DNA from: Cyprinodon diabolis
Lineage: Eukaryota > Chordata > Actinopteri > Cyprinodontiformes > Cyprinodontidae
Direction: 5' to 3'
Assembly: GCA_030533445.1 (NCBI GenBank)
Contig: CM060078.1
Location: 21,042,591 to 21,106,590 of the forward strand
Length of the DNA stretch: 64,000 nucleotides
Numbering within the stretch: the stretch's first letter is position 1; each line of letters starts with the position of its first letter. Below are positions 1-32,951 of the stretch, one piece after another. The translations under genes were made by a program, and so were the position numbers. The notes below the pieces were generated by a model. That model ran no database searches. It saw only the letters and a program-made list of their open reading frames with translations, and was not told where the DNA came from.

Positions 1-1664
1 AACCTAAAAGAATTTCTCTCTGATTTTCTCAGTATTTCTTTTCAGTTTAATAGCTATTTTCTAGCACTTAATTTATACATTACTTTATTTTTAACACTCT
101 AGCATCAATAATAGAAAATCATCATTTTTCTTTTATCAATTTATTTTAGACACGTAGTTCTGTGACAAGAAGTTATGTGTTCATTCTATTTCCCTGCCTG
201 ACTGGAAGTTACAGAAAACTACATCTAAACATTATAAATCTGCTTTTTCCTAAAGTATACATTTGTTTGTTTTTATTTGAATGTTGTTAGAGTCACTTTC
301 ACTAAAATGCTTGTTAAGCTGCATAGAGTTGCAGAAAAGGATATGCTCTAATTGTAATAACAAATAGTGCTGGGGTTGAAATTATTTCATTGTTTGGAAA
401 ATGCTTTCCTACTGATAAATAGTAGGCTTGTTATTTCTAAACCACTACAGGTATAAATAGCAAGTTGGTACACAGGAGTTCAGATTATATCAATAATGGC
501 CACTAGAGGACAGCAATGTGTTAGGTTAATATTTTCTTTTCCTCATGCTTTGACAAAAATGTATTTGTTTATAAAAAATGAGCTCTAATGAATATCTGTT
601 TCATTTACTTCTTTATTCACAGAATTTAAGTAGATTTTTAGAGAAGAAAAACCTGAAGTAGGTTACATCTATTCAATGGCTCCGAAAGGTTGCATTTTGC
701 TTATTCTAGCTGGTTATGATTTAATTTTAGGAACTAAAAGCAAAATACATTTTCTATTTTCCAAAGTGACTGAAAATGTAACCTTTTAAACTAAGAAAAA
801 TTTATTGTCAGTTTGTATAAACTGACTGTATACAAAACCATAATTAGTTGTATACAGCTTTCAGACAGAGAATGAGCTTAGCAGTGAAAAAGAACATTTC
901 CATTTCATAAAGTGCAACAGTGATTCAATGTAAACGGTGTGGGAGAAAAACATGGTGCAAAACACATTGATGTGGAAGTAAGAGCAGTGCAAAAACAAAC
1001 AGATGTATATGTTGCAAAAATGCAGCAGAAACAATAACATAATTTCGCTAGTTTTCTACTAAACTCTACAAAGAAAATATTAATAAAAATCACAATTTTA
1101 CTTTTACTGATTGATAACTTTAAGTTTATTTTTTAGCATCTTTGCATGTAGTGTGCACAATAAGATAACATTTCAACTTTATCTGCAAGATCCATTAAAA
1201 TATTAAAGAGTATTATCCAGCTCAATATTTTAGAGAAAAAAACCTCAGATTTGGATCAATTTCAAATTATTTATTGTAATGTTAAGATACATTTTTTCCC
1301 AACTCTCTAAAAGGATAAAACGGAGTAACTTTGCTATAATTCAGTCCGCTTCCCGTTATCCACTGACATCCAAAAACGCCTTATTGATATCTCTCAATAG
1401 AAAATTGTTTCCTTTCAATGATAAAGTCTTCATGCTTTTTTTAATTTCTCAAAAATTCACTTTATAAAGCACTTTAGTGATACTTCAGATAAATGAATTA
1501 GTCTTTTTGAAGCAGTGAGTACTTCAACACAACAAAGGATTTGTATTTGGATGACCTAATGGCACTCATGAATGAGGCTTTCACTGATCAGAAAACTAAT
1601 GGATTTCACGTAGATTTTTGTCACTGATCTGCATGGCCAAGTGTTAAAAACTTCTACAGTCACC
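1..1664. other. Non-coding stretch upstream of the first visible ZNF800 exon
   Basis: AT-rich sequence with no convincing coding exon. It is probably the 5' flank or first intron of ZNF800, because the next exon (2954) begins at a splice acceptor. Visible contents are a LINE-like relic at 905-1035 and a CTCF-like core at 500-513 (CCACTAGAGGACAG, one mismatch to the usual core). Short open frames here resemble no known protein and look like chance. Confidence 0.5.
905..1035 (-). repeat. Short interspersed relic, LINE-3'-end family (copy 1 of 3)
   Basis: The stretch shares a run of similar phrases with 37851-37945 and 54364-54510: a 'gtgcarcagtgatc' start, a 'gtaaac-gtgtggg' block, 'atggtgcaaaa', and a 'gcagtgcaaaaa' block. 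The copy at 54364 continues into a segment I recognise as the 3' part of a teleost non-LTR retrotransposon in antisense, so this is probably a 5'-truncated fragment of the same family. The strand is inferred from that copy. Confidence 0.5.
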
Positions 1665-2648
1665 TAGGGCTGGGCGATAATTCAATAACGATATATATCG
1701 ATCGATAGACGTGTGGCGCAATAGAAAAAAAGCGGGTCGATAAAAGTTCGATAAAAAAACGCAGTTTTCCTTCCTTCTCATTGTAGCCTATCATGTAGGT
1801 TTATGCTAGTCACTACTTCCTCCCAACCAATCACAATCGCGGACCCAGGCATGCCGCCACAAAGCGCCGCCCTCTCAAACCACAACACAGAGCACATGAA
1901 GTTGTCGCAGGAAGGAAAGGCGGAGGAAATTGTTCCAAAGAAGGGTTTTTGTAGTTCGCCAGTTTGGCAGTATTTTGGTCATGGCAAGTCGGACAAAAAA
2001 CAAACCACAGTCATCTGTAAAATGTGTCGGGAACCAGTGAAACCAGTCTAACACAACCAACTTTTTTTTTATCATCTCGGCCGCTCACGACCGCAGGAGT
2101 ACGAGCTGTGTAGGCCCCTGCGCGCATCTGCGTCATCCTCCGAGGAATCTTCGGGAAAATATATATTTTCAGTTCTGGGCAGTTTCCCACGTAGTTCTAA
2201 CAATTGAGAGAAAAATGCTGAGGGGCCAGAAACTTCAAAGTAATAACTCAGGTTAAAGCAGGAAACTAAGCTGAACCAGGTTCAGCTTAGAAGAATGCGG
2301 GCGGGGGGAGGGGGGGCGTCCATTTATTTATTTGTTATATTTATTTTGGTCACTTTTCTGATCACTTTAGGTTATTCTTTGTTATTATTTAATAACATAA
2401 CTCAGGTCTTTTAAGTTATTTTTCTTTAAAACAATTCTGTTATGGTTAAAAAAGATGGTTAAATAAAGATTTAATTGGAAGTCTGTGTTTGTGTTCTTTA
2501 TTAAAATTAAATCATTTAGCAATATCATAAAATGTCCAGGCAGAGCTTCACATAAAATATGGTTTCAAATCTTTTCAATAATTATCGATGTCGATCAATA
2601 TGCATTTTTTTTTATCGATACGCTTTTTTTCTATATCGCCCAGCCATA
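1665..2648 (+). mobile_element. Non-autonomous hAT DNA transposon, with exact 8-bp target duplication
   Basis: The terminal inverted repeats are TAGGGCTGGGCGATA at the left end and TATCGCCCAGCCATA at the right end, 14 of 15 positions matching after reversal. The element is flanked on both sides by the same 8 bp, CAGTCACC (1657-1664 and 2649-2656), the duplication length typical of hAT elements. Inside is the N-terminal BED zinc-finger part of a hAT transposase (1803-2110) but no catalytic domain, so it could move only with help from another element. Sub-terminal DNA is rich in ATCGAT-type repeats. A fragment of the same family lies reversed at 25862-26036. Confidence 0.9.
1803..2150 (+). pseudogene. 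Broken BED zinc-finger remnant of a hAT transposase
   Basis: The frame from 1803 runs 82 codons and ends with a BED-finger signature: a W-x-Y-F aromatic cluster, a Lys-rich stretch, then C-x-x-C (CKMC). It stops at 2049-2051. The expected continuation (a TTN...YHL...RP-x-EYE pattern) is visible in another frame from about 2047 to 2110, so a small indel broke the gene. The RNase-H-like transposase core is missing. This is known hAT/ZBED architecture; the remnant is not expected to make a working protein. Confidence 0.7.
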
Positions 2649-2656
2649 CAGTCACC

Positions 2657-2953
2657 AGATATATAATTATATAACCTGCTCTAAGTTCCAGTTTCTGAGT
2701 CTTGTTAACAATACAGTGAAATTTATTGTGTTGAAAATGATTTACAGAGTTAACCGAGGAGGTTTTTTTCTGAAGTTAATGTTATGTTATATACAGTGTC
2801 TTTAACACGTATGATTTGCATTTGGTAATAGTTTGCACATTATGAATATAAAACAAGCCTAAAAACAAAGCTATGCTTAGACATCTTCTGTTGAAGTGGT
2901 GTCTGATTCACTGTTTCACTGGTCTGATGTAAACTGTTGTTGCACTTTTTCAG
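2657..2953. other. Intron or flank up to the first visible ZNF800 exon
   Basis: AT-rich unique-looking sequence. It ends in a splice acceptor (a short T-run then CAG at 2951-2953). Nothing else is recognisable. Confidence 0.5.
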
Positions 2954-3001
2954 GAGTAAGCTGCTAGTGGACGGGTCCCACACCAGGCCAGTCTTGGGAA
3001 G
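2954..3001 (+). other. znf800: 5' UTR part of ZNF800 exon with in-frame stop before the ATG
   Basis: The exon opens after TTTTTCAG. There is no ATG before 3002, and an in-frame TAA lies at 2957-2959, so translation in this frame cannot start further upstream. That supports the ATG at 3002, which has A at -3 and G at +4. Exon usage is inferred from splice signals only. Confidence 0.55.
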
Positions 3002-25664
<22,663 letters not shown>

Positions 25665-25672
25665 AACACAGT

Positions 25673-26521
25673 GTAAGAATACAGTGCTTACCTTTCTTAA
25701 GATTCTTCTTCTTTATGTCCATTTCTCTGGATTAGTTGTGATTTCTTCCCCCTTTCTCACTGATCAAGTGCAGTCAGAATCCATCAAGTCAGGCTGAAAT
25801 GTTGTATACCTCAGCAAAGTCTGCCTGTTAGGAGGTTGCTTACTTTTTTTAGACTTTATGGAGCCTGGGTGCCTGGGTCAGGGGTTGCCATTGGTTGGTG
25901 GGAAGTGATGACTGTAGGAACAACCTACATGATAGGCTACAATGAAAAGAAAGGAAAACTGTGTTTCTATATCAAACTTTTATCGACCATCCGGATCAAT
26001 CGATATATATTGTTATTGAATTATCGTCCAGCCCAGGTTAGATTATACTAATAGTATTGACATTTCACCTTCCAGCGGCGAAAGCTGCAGGGCTGATTTA
26101 GACCAATGGATATTAATTCTTAAAATTCATGCCAAAGTTTAAAGTTAGCTGACATATCTGTGACAAGACTAGACATTTCTGTTGAAACGTTCTAGATCTT
26201 ATCTGACTAACCTTGGCCTTAACAAACAATAATTTGCAAATCTTTCAGACTTTCTAGAGCCTCAAAGACTTGCAGCTGTAAATATGATGGAATAGCTTAG
26301 TAAAAATATAAGCCTGGCTTCAGATTCATTTTTTAATGTTTATTTTTATATACATGTGCTATGTGTGGGTCGATAACAAAGAAATACTATTAAAATACTT
26401 TAAAGGTTGTGCTTAATATGTGACACAATATGTAAAGGTTTAAGGGGTTAAACTTCTTAAAAATCTGTTCAGTTTGTACAGATATTTCTCTTATTTTTTT
26501 CTCTCTATTTTTTTGTTTTCA
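25673..26521 (+). other. Candidate 3' UTR intron of ZNF800
   Basis: The donor is AGT|GTAAGA at 25673. The acceptor is TTTTTTTGTTTTCAG ending at 26521, with a strong pyrimidine tract. The stop codon ends 8 nt before the donor, which would not trigger nonsense-mediated decay. Use of these sites is an inference. Confidence 0.45.
25862..26036 (-). mobile_element. Fragment of the same hAT family as 1665-2648, reversed
   Basis: It matches the reverse complement of about 1665-1855: 'cctacatgataggctacaat', then 'gaaaactg.gttt', 'cttttatcgacc', and the terminus 'ttattgaattatcgtccag'. Only the left-terminal 175 bp are present. No second terminus or target duplication was found. Confidence 0.85.
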
Positions 26522-28167
26522 GACTTACAAATTGCCACAAATGAAGGACAGAGAGCCACAAACCATTTAACAGCAAAACTTTAAACTGGAACAAATGAGA
26601 CCACTTGAAGAAAAACAAGGAAGACTCGGAAACATGAAGGAAGAAACTAAACAGCCTTACAGAAAAGCATAGTCATATAAACCAAAAACCATGATGTAAA
26701 CTAACATAAATGTGTAGTTGATTAAGAAACCAGACAGCCTGGTGCTATCTACACAAAAACCCCATCTGCTGTACATACACCTACCTGTATTTACTCATGT
26801 AAATATAGAGCTATATGCAGACCATGGATATTTACTGCTTTGCTTATATTATCCTGCATTTAAGCAGCGGATGAAGGTAGTCTGTGCAAAGGAACAAGCA
26901 GGAATAGGAGTTTAGAAACTGGCAATGTTGGCCAAGTCGGATCACATCCGAAATATAGTTTATGAAATTGATTTTGTGAAAAGAAACATGGATATTCCTT
27001 ATCTGAGCTGTTCTTTTGAACTTATTTAAAGTTAGGAAGGTTTTGGCGGAGAGTTATTTTTCCAAAGATCTAACTACAGTTCTCTGCTGCTTTTTGAAAG
27101 TGAATCTACCCGCGATTAACTCGTCTAGGATTTGATTTTGCTTGGAGTCAAAGATTGCTGCTCAATCTTTGTTCAATTTCCTCTAAAACAACAAACAAAA
27201 AAAACCCCAACAACAAACCAATTACTGTTTTTTTTTCCATTCTGAAACCTTTTTTGTGATTGATTCGACTCTAAAACCAGTCCATAGGATGAGTTTACAA
27301 TTTCCTCCAATGGATAGAAACCTTAAATAGTACATGATAGACACAGTTACAGTGAGTAGAAGATTTACAATTCAATACATAACAGGTCACAGTTGTACTA
27401 CTGTTACTCTTTAACTTAATAACTGGAAGAATTTACTTTCTGACTACCTTCATCTGTATGTTACATCCTTTCATAGCCCTATAATCCCTCACTGTTGTGT
27501 TACTTTCCATCCTCAGTGCCTAAATGCTGCTCTGGGTGAGCTATTGAAAGGACCATGTCTTCTGACTGAAAGATTTAAAGACATTTCTACACTGGAACAT
27601 ATTTACATTAACTGTTTGATCTTAGTTTTTAAATCCCTAACAATGTAATGCATTTATTTTTAATAGTTTGTGCATCGTTTACTAAGAATAACATGCTTAA
27701 GCCTAATCGGTAGCGGCTCCTGAAGGTAGTCTTTGAAACACTGGGAAGCGTTTGGAGAGAATGAAGAAGACCAAGAGGAGAGATGGGGAGGAAACGAGGA
27801 AGACCAAATGTAGTTATGTCTTAATGTTCGAACTGTAAGCCATGAAAAAGAACAAAAAGTAGAGAATAAGAAAGATCAAGCTTTATTTTTATAACAAAGG
27901 CTTCTGTAGCAATCATACTGTCTATCAACTTATGCTGTTTGGATGGTATAAATAATACCATAACAGATCCCAGTTCCTCAGTTAGTAGTTTGGTTTTTAT
28001 TTAAATGTTTTATTTTTTTTCCGATAAAATCCTAGAGGGTTTTAGTTCACATAAGTTCTTTACCATGAGGTCTCATACATCATATGTGTTCATATGTTAT
28101 TAAGCCTCCCCACCCCAGAAATAGAAAAGTTTTTCACATGTGACCAGAATGTTAAAAGCCACTGTTT

Positions 28168-28173
28168 AATAAA
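28168..28173 (+). terminator. Polyadenylation signal AATAAA, probable ZNF800 3' end
   Basis: AATAAA, overlapping a second AATAAA (28172-28177), follows about 1.6 kb of frame-free sequence and precedes the CTCF-like site by about 130 bp. The region 'tgtgtgagtcatgtttg' at about 28230 could serve as a downstream GU-rich element. Earlier AATAAA-like words exist, so alternative ends are possible. Confidence 0.5.
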
Positions 28174-28300
28174 TAAAAACATACTATTTCAAGCCTCTGA
28201 GTTGATGCCTTTGAATTTCATTTATTTCCTGTGTGAGTCATGTTTGCTTAAAGTTTTTCCAGAAGCTAAATAAGATTTCTGGAACCTTGCAGCTAATTAG

Positions 28301-28313
28301 GGCCCCCTGCTGG
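28301..28313 (-). promoter_or_regulatory. CTCF-binding motif, minus orientation
   Basis: On the minus strand the sequence reads GGCCAGCAGGGGGCCC, a near-ideal match to the vertebrate CTCF core. It lies just past the ZNF800 polyadenylation signal. Occupancy is not shown. Confidence 0.7.
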
Positions 28314-29976
28314 CCTGGAGGTTGCAAGATAAATTGAGTTTTTAAAATGGGTTTCAAATCTTCTGCAATTTAGTAAATCAAGATATGTTTAAAAGGTTAT
28401 TTTATGTTAAGAATTTAATCCAAAATATCATTTTCATATCATTGGAATTTATTACACACATTTGAATTTTTTAAGTGTTCAATTTAGTGATTTTTGATGG
28501 TTATAGCTTGCAGATAATGATATCCCGTTATGGAGCTTCTCAGAATATGACACAAGACCAATAAAAAGGATTTTTATTAAAACGCTAAATATAAAATAAA
28601 TTGGATGATTATATTATAAGACTCATCTGTTAAAAAAGGGTTATGAAGTTACGGTTATTATAGTTGAATAGTGATGTCTATATAGGAATGTTTATACCTG
28701 TCTTGTGCTTTAATAGTCAATGGGCCGACAGTAACTAGAGTTGAACCCATCAATAAAGTATAATCATTGGCCAGCTATTTGTTATAAATCAGAATATTTA
28801 ATAAATCATGTATAAAAGAGAAAAGTATGAATTGCACAAAACAGATTCCCCCGAGACTGACATGATCTGTAGTGTTTGTTTATGTTTTTATTCTTTGTTA
28901 TTTCGGTCAAATTAGGCCCCGTATCACTCTGCATGTCGGCTCAAAGTGGTCCCAGAAACTAAAGCTTCCTGCTGCTTTGGCAAACTAGTTGAATTTTTCT
29001 TTGAACTAAATCTAAAAATTCAAGAGTAATATTCATTGTGACAGGAACTTCATCTAAAGCAGTAGTTCCTAAAAACTTGGGTCTAACCCAGAAATCCTCA
29101 AGGGAGATTTAATGACTGCAAATTAATTATACTGGCATAATCAGTTACTCAATTAAATGGGAGTTACTGACACACAGCATATATATGTTTGTTTTTATAC
29201 AAATAAAACAAACCTATAATGTAGCCTTTTAAATGCATATAAAAATGTGGAAATTTCATTTTGAATTTTTTTTAAATATTTCCATGTTGCATTCTAAAAC
29301 CTTTTTTTTTTGCGCACTGCTCTAACCACTAAGCCAACACTTCCAAAGCGACGAACACTGCTGTATAGCCTATGTTAAAAAACATCAAAACAGTTTTTAG
29401 CTGTTAAAGTAAATTGTAACCTTAAAAAATATATATTTTTTTAGTTTGATATGGGCAATTGTAAAATAAATGTTCACAGATGCGTCACATTAAAGCAGAA
29501 TATCATACAATATATTGATTCCTTGTGTGCGATCACTGTGTATGCAAAATCTTGTTCCTCCCACACAACTTTCCCTTATGTTTTTTAAACAGCAGGCTTC
29601 AAGTAACCTTTAACCTCTTTCTGGAGAGTGTCAGTGCATGGGCAACTTTCTAGTCCATAGTGTTCACTGTGAGCATACACCATAAAAAAACAAAATAACT
29701 CTACTGTATAAGAATTTGATTTTGTTTGTCCTGTTTGACATTCAAACAGGTTTAGGGGGTTATTAGCTGAAAGCCATAATAATGAGAATTAAAAGATATA
29801 AATATTTGAATCCATGTATAACTTTTGACTGAAGCAATGGAATCAATTATTATTTTTTAATTTTCTTGTTAATCATTATGAAGCGATTTGAATATTTATT
29901 TAGTTATTTTTTAAATAAATATATCTATTTTGGCACCTAACAAACAAATTCCCGACAATGTAGTTACATTTACTGA
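28314..29976. other. Intergenic AT-rich stretch between ZNF800 and GRM8
   Basis: No coding exon is recognisable. The only feature seen is a reversed tRNA-like promoter remnant at 29311-29340. Confidence 0.7.
29311..29340 (-). repeat. tRNA-like SINE head remnant
   Basis: On the minus strand it reads GTTGGCTTAGTGGTTAGAGC, which contains the Pol III A box TGGCTTAGTGG. There is no B box at the right distance, so this is a relic, not a tRNA gene. Confidence 0.5.
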
Positions 29977-29990
29977 CCACTAGATGGTGC
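29977..29990 (+). promoter_or_regulatory. CTCF-binding motif, plus orientation
   Basis: CCACTAGATGGTGC fits the CTCF core CCASYAGRKGG(C/T)RS at every position. With the minus-strand motif at 28301 it forms a divergent pair 1.7 kb apart. Confidence 0.7.
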
Positions 29991-30512
29991 CACCGTCCCG
30001 TGCCTGCGCGCCCTCTTCTGACGCGGCAGCATCCACAAATTGAACGTGTTGCTCCCATTTCCCCCGACACTGTCAGGCAGAGGGAACATCCCAGTCTTGT
30101 TCCGATTGCCTCCACACATAGCTTATCAAATTGTTATTATATCGCAGATAGGACGCGGTTCATTTGTTTAATTCCATTTACAGCAAAATAGCCAAGGCTC
30201 ACAGTTTTTTTTTTTTTTTACAAAGCAGGCTGGGATGAAGGAGGAGATAATCAATCAGTGAAAAAAAATATGAATTGGGAAGTTTCTTCAATTAAGCGCG
30301 CGTGAACATTTCCAAGCCTTATTAATGTGTTGAAATACTCCCCCCATAAAAAATAAAAGACATGCATCCAATTGATCAGTAATAAACTTAATTGAATGTA
30401 GAGGAGGGTCTCTGGAGGAGGACAGTGGTGCAATTAGGCGTTGATTTGGTGCGTCGTGCGCCAGCGCGCGGGATCTGGGGGGGTTTGTGTGCACCAAACA
30501 ACACAAGCAGAC

Positions 30513-30518
30513 TATAAA
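30513..30518 (+). promoter_or_regulatory. TATA box candidate for GRM8
   Basis: TATAAA lies in a locally CpG-rich stretch (about 30440-30560), unlike the AT-rich flanks. Transcription would start near 30545. It is 8.4 kb upstream of the GRM8 start codon, with plausible UTR exons in between. No transcript evidence is available here. Confidence 0.35.
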
Positions 30519-30639
30519 GGAGAGGCATCCATGCGCAAAGCGTGCGTGGGAGCTCACGGATCACCCTAATCAGGTGGGTTTTACCAGCAATATTGATCAG
30601 CGCCGCGTATCATAAATTCCTCTGCTCTGTCTCCCCTCC

Positions 30640-30708
30640 TCCTCCTCACCCACCCCTCTCTCTCTCTCCATCTCCTCCTCTCTCTCTCTCTCCTTTCTCT
30701 CTGTATCT
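30640..30708 (+). repeat. CT-rich tract before a splice acceptor
   Basis: About 70 bp of nearly pure C and T (CTCTCTC runs) ends in GTATCTCAG at 30702-30710. It may be a long polypyrimidine tract for the exon proposed at 30711, or a simple-sequence repeat within a longer first exon. Confidence 0.6.
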
Positions 30709-30710
30709 CA

Positions 30711-31090
30711 GATTCATTCTTGGCCATCGGCTTCTGCAGACAGCTTCCATCTCCATTGTCTCCTTTAAACAAGTTAATAGTTCCAGTTTGCGTCACGACT
30801 CAGCTGCCCTTTGCGGATCTTTTTTTCTATTGTCTTGCAATCAGTGTTTTTGTTTTTTTATTGGATGGGGACTGAAATCTATATTTTTTGAGGTGTGAAA
30901 CTGCTGAGCTGCGCAAGGAAGTTGCCTAAGGCGGTCGGGGACCCCAGAGGGATGCTTCCCCTTTTCCACATCGTGGGTGGAACCTGATTTTCTTACCTCT
31001 AATACTCCCACAGTGGGTGTCCTCGCATTCCTTCAGTGATGGGTGCTTAATTCCACATTTACTCTTGCCCTGCGCAGTACTGGTTGTTGG
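30711..31090 (+). other. grm8: Candidate GRM8 5' UTR exon
   Basis: It is bounded by the CT-rich acceptor at 30710 and by TTGG|GTGAGT, a strong donor at 31091. It has no long frame. A further possible donor, GATCAG|GTGGGC, is at 31977. If the TATA box at 30513 is used, the first exon might instead run from about 30545 to 31090 unspliced. Assignment to GRM8 is by position and strand. Confidence 0.35.
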
Positions 31091-32104
31091 GTGAGTATAT
31101 ATATTCCTGAACTTAGTACATACTATTGAAAAATACATAAATTGATATAAACTGCATGTGTCTCTCAATACAGTTCTAATTAAAATGCAACCTGAACCCC
31201 AGAATTGAGCTTATTGGAGCTGCATAATCAGCGCACGCGCCCAGACTTTGATCTCTAACTCTCTCTATGTGCGTTTTTATCTCCAAGACGCACGACTCCA
31301 TCTCTGGAATTAATGGCAACTGAACTGGGGTGCAGCATTGAATGTGTTTTTTTTTATTTTTATTCTAATGCATGCTTTGCAAATATGCACCTGTTTCACA
31401 AACTGAACTAAAGACCTGTTTGGGTCTCAGGAGGGGGGTAAAGAGCAGTAAGCGCCTCTTTTGGCTCAGAGGTTTAAGAGCAAACAGCTCCAAAGGTACT
31501 GACCACAACTCTCGGACCATAACTGAGGAGGGGAGAGAAAAACTATCACTTTCTGCAAAGATCACCCCACCCAAGCAGTGATGAAAGGGGCCTGCATGCA
31601 GTAAGGGAGAAGATTGGGAGGAGGAGGCGCCTGTGACACAGGATTGCAGAAATAAGAGCAAAGTTGATGGGAGCAGGAGGTAGAAGTTGAGGGATGAACC
31701 CCAACAGGCAGCTGTGGGTGTAAATTAAAGAGAGCGATGAGCTCGCTGAAAGCTTTTTAGGGTTCAGACCTCTTCATCTGTGAGCCTCTAAACATCACAG
31801 CAGGGGAACCCTCCTCCTCATCCTCCTCCTCCTCTTCTCTCTTCTTCTTCTTGGAGGCAGCCACATGAGAGATTAAATCAGTTTTTCTTCCCTCCCCTCC
31901 AGAATTTGAGAAGCATCATAAGAGCTCTCCTGAGGGCGAAGAAGTCAGAGCCGAGATCATTAGCATATAAGATCAGGTGGGCTTCATGAGCGTAAAGACA
32001 CAAATGTCAACTCTTTCACCCCTCATGGCACTAATAACCCTCAGTGATACTAAGTGTAAATGAGATTGGAGTCTAGTTCATTTCCTCTGATCAGATTTTA
32101 TTTT

Positions 32105-32400
32105 TCTTTCTACATCCAGTGCATCACAAATCTCTTAAACTTTTAATTTTTTACATTTTGTCACATAAGGATTTTTATATTTAATATCACAAAAAAATAG
32201 CAAATAACTAGCAATATCAGTTTTAAAGTATTCCCACAAATTCTTACAGTAATTAGGCTTAGATCTGGCCTTTGACTGGGCCGTTCTGACAAATGGATAC
32301 AAATGTAGAGCTTTAATTTCCAAGAAGATTAAAACAATTCTGCCAGAAAGCTTATCAGGGTAAATGTAAATTGGATCCACTACATTAAAGCTTAAATAAA
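32105..32400 (+). repeat. Tc1-like relic
   Basis: 'ttacattttgtcacataagg' and 'gatctggcctttgactgggc' match parts of the fish Tc1-like family also present at 39563-40231. It is degraded, and its right half is not recognised. Confidence 0.55.
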
Positions 32401-32927
32401 ATGTATTGATATTTGCAGTTCTATACTGACAAGAAGGGGAAACTTGTGAATAAAGAAGGAAAGAAGCATCAACCAGAAGGAGCAGTTGTAAGAACTTCTG
32501 TTTCTGAGCTTTTTTGGACATTTTCCGACAGATTCAGAAGCAGATGTGAGTTACATATACTGCACATCAGATTTACTGGGGCCACTAAGCCTCATTAGAA
32601 AACCTTCTGTGACTTCGCCAAGGAGAAAGCGTTTAATAAACAATGAAGCAGTAAGCAGAATATGGTGTTTGCGGATGAATCAGAGCTGGATAACCTATAT
32701 AATGCAGGGGGCTTTAATCATAGCGGGGGCTATCTTGGCTTGTAGAAGTGTCTTTGACCTATTTCCATTTAGAGTGGGGAGAAACTGATGAATTAATTGG
32801 GACAGAAGTGAATTATATTCTTCAAGCGTCACTCCATGACGGCATTTGATTCCCAAGGCGTTTTGGGGTAAATCAAGGTTGTGTATTTCTAAAGGTTGAG
32901 TTCATGGAAGCTCTTGTGTTAGAGCAA

Positions 32928-32951
32928 GGGGGGGGGGGGGGGGGGGGGGGG
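32928..32951 (+). repeat. Run of 24 consecutive G
   Basis: An uninterrupted G homopolymer flanked by unique sequence. Such runs can form G-quadruplexes and are often mis-sized in sequencing. Confidence 0.95.

Larger units (their letters stand above)
25665..28190 (+). other. znf800: ZNF800 3' UTR region
   Basis: The 3' UTR probably runs to the polyadenylation signal at 28168. A possible UTR intron (25673-26521) would remove the hAT fragment at 25862-26036. From 26522 to 28160 I see no other repeat or frame of interest. The UTR extent is inferred, not shown. Confidence 0.6.

Noticed and set aside
2057..2110. Intact BED-finger gene
   Set aside because: The frame is broken inside the finger and the catalytic domain is absent, so it is a remnant.
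30542..30898. 118-codon frame in the CT-rich region
   Set aside because: Its Ser/Pro/Leu composition comes from the pyrimidine tract. It overlaps the proposed UTR exon and has no protein similarity.
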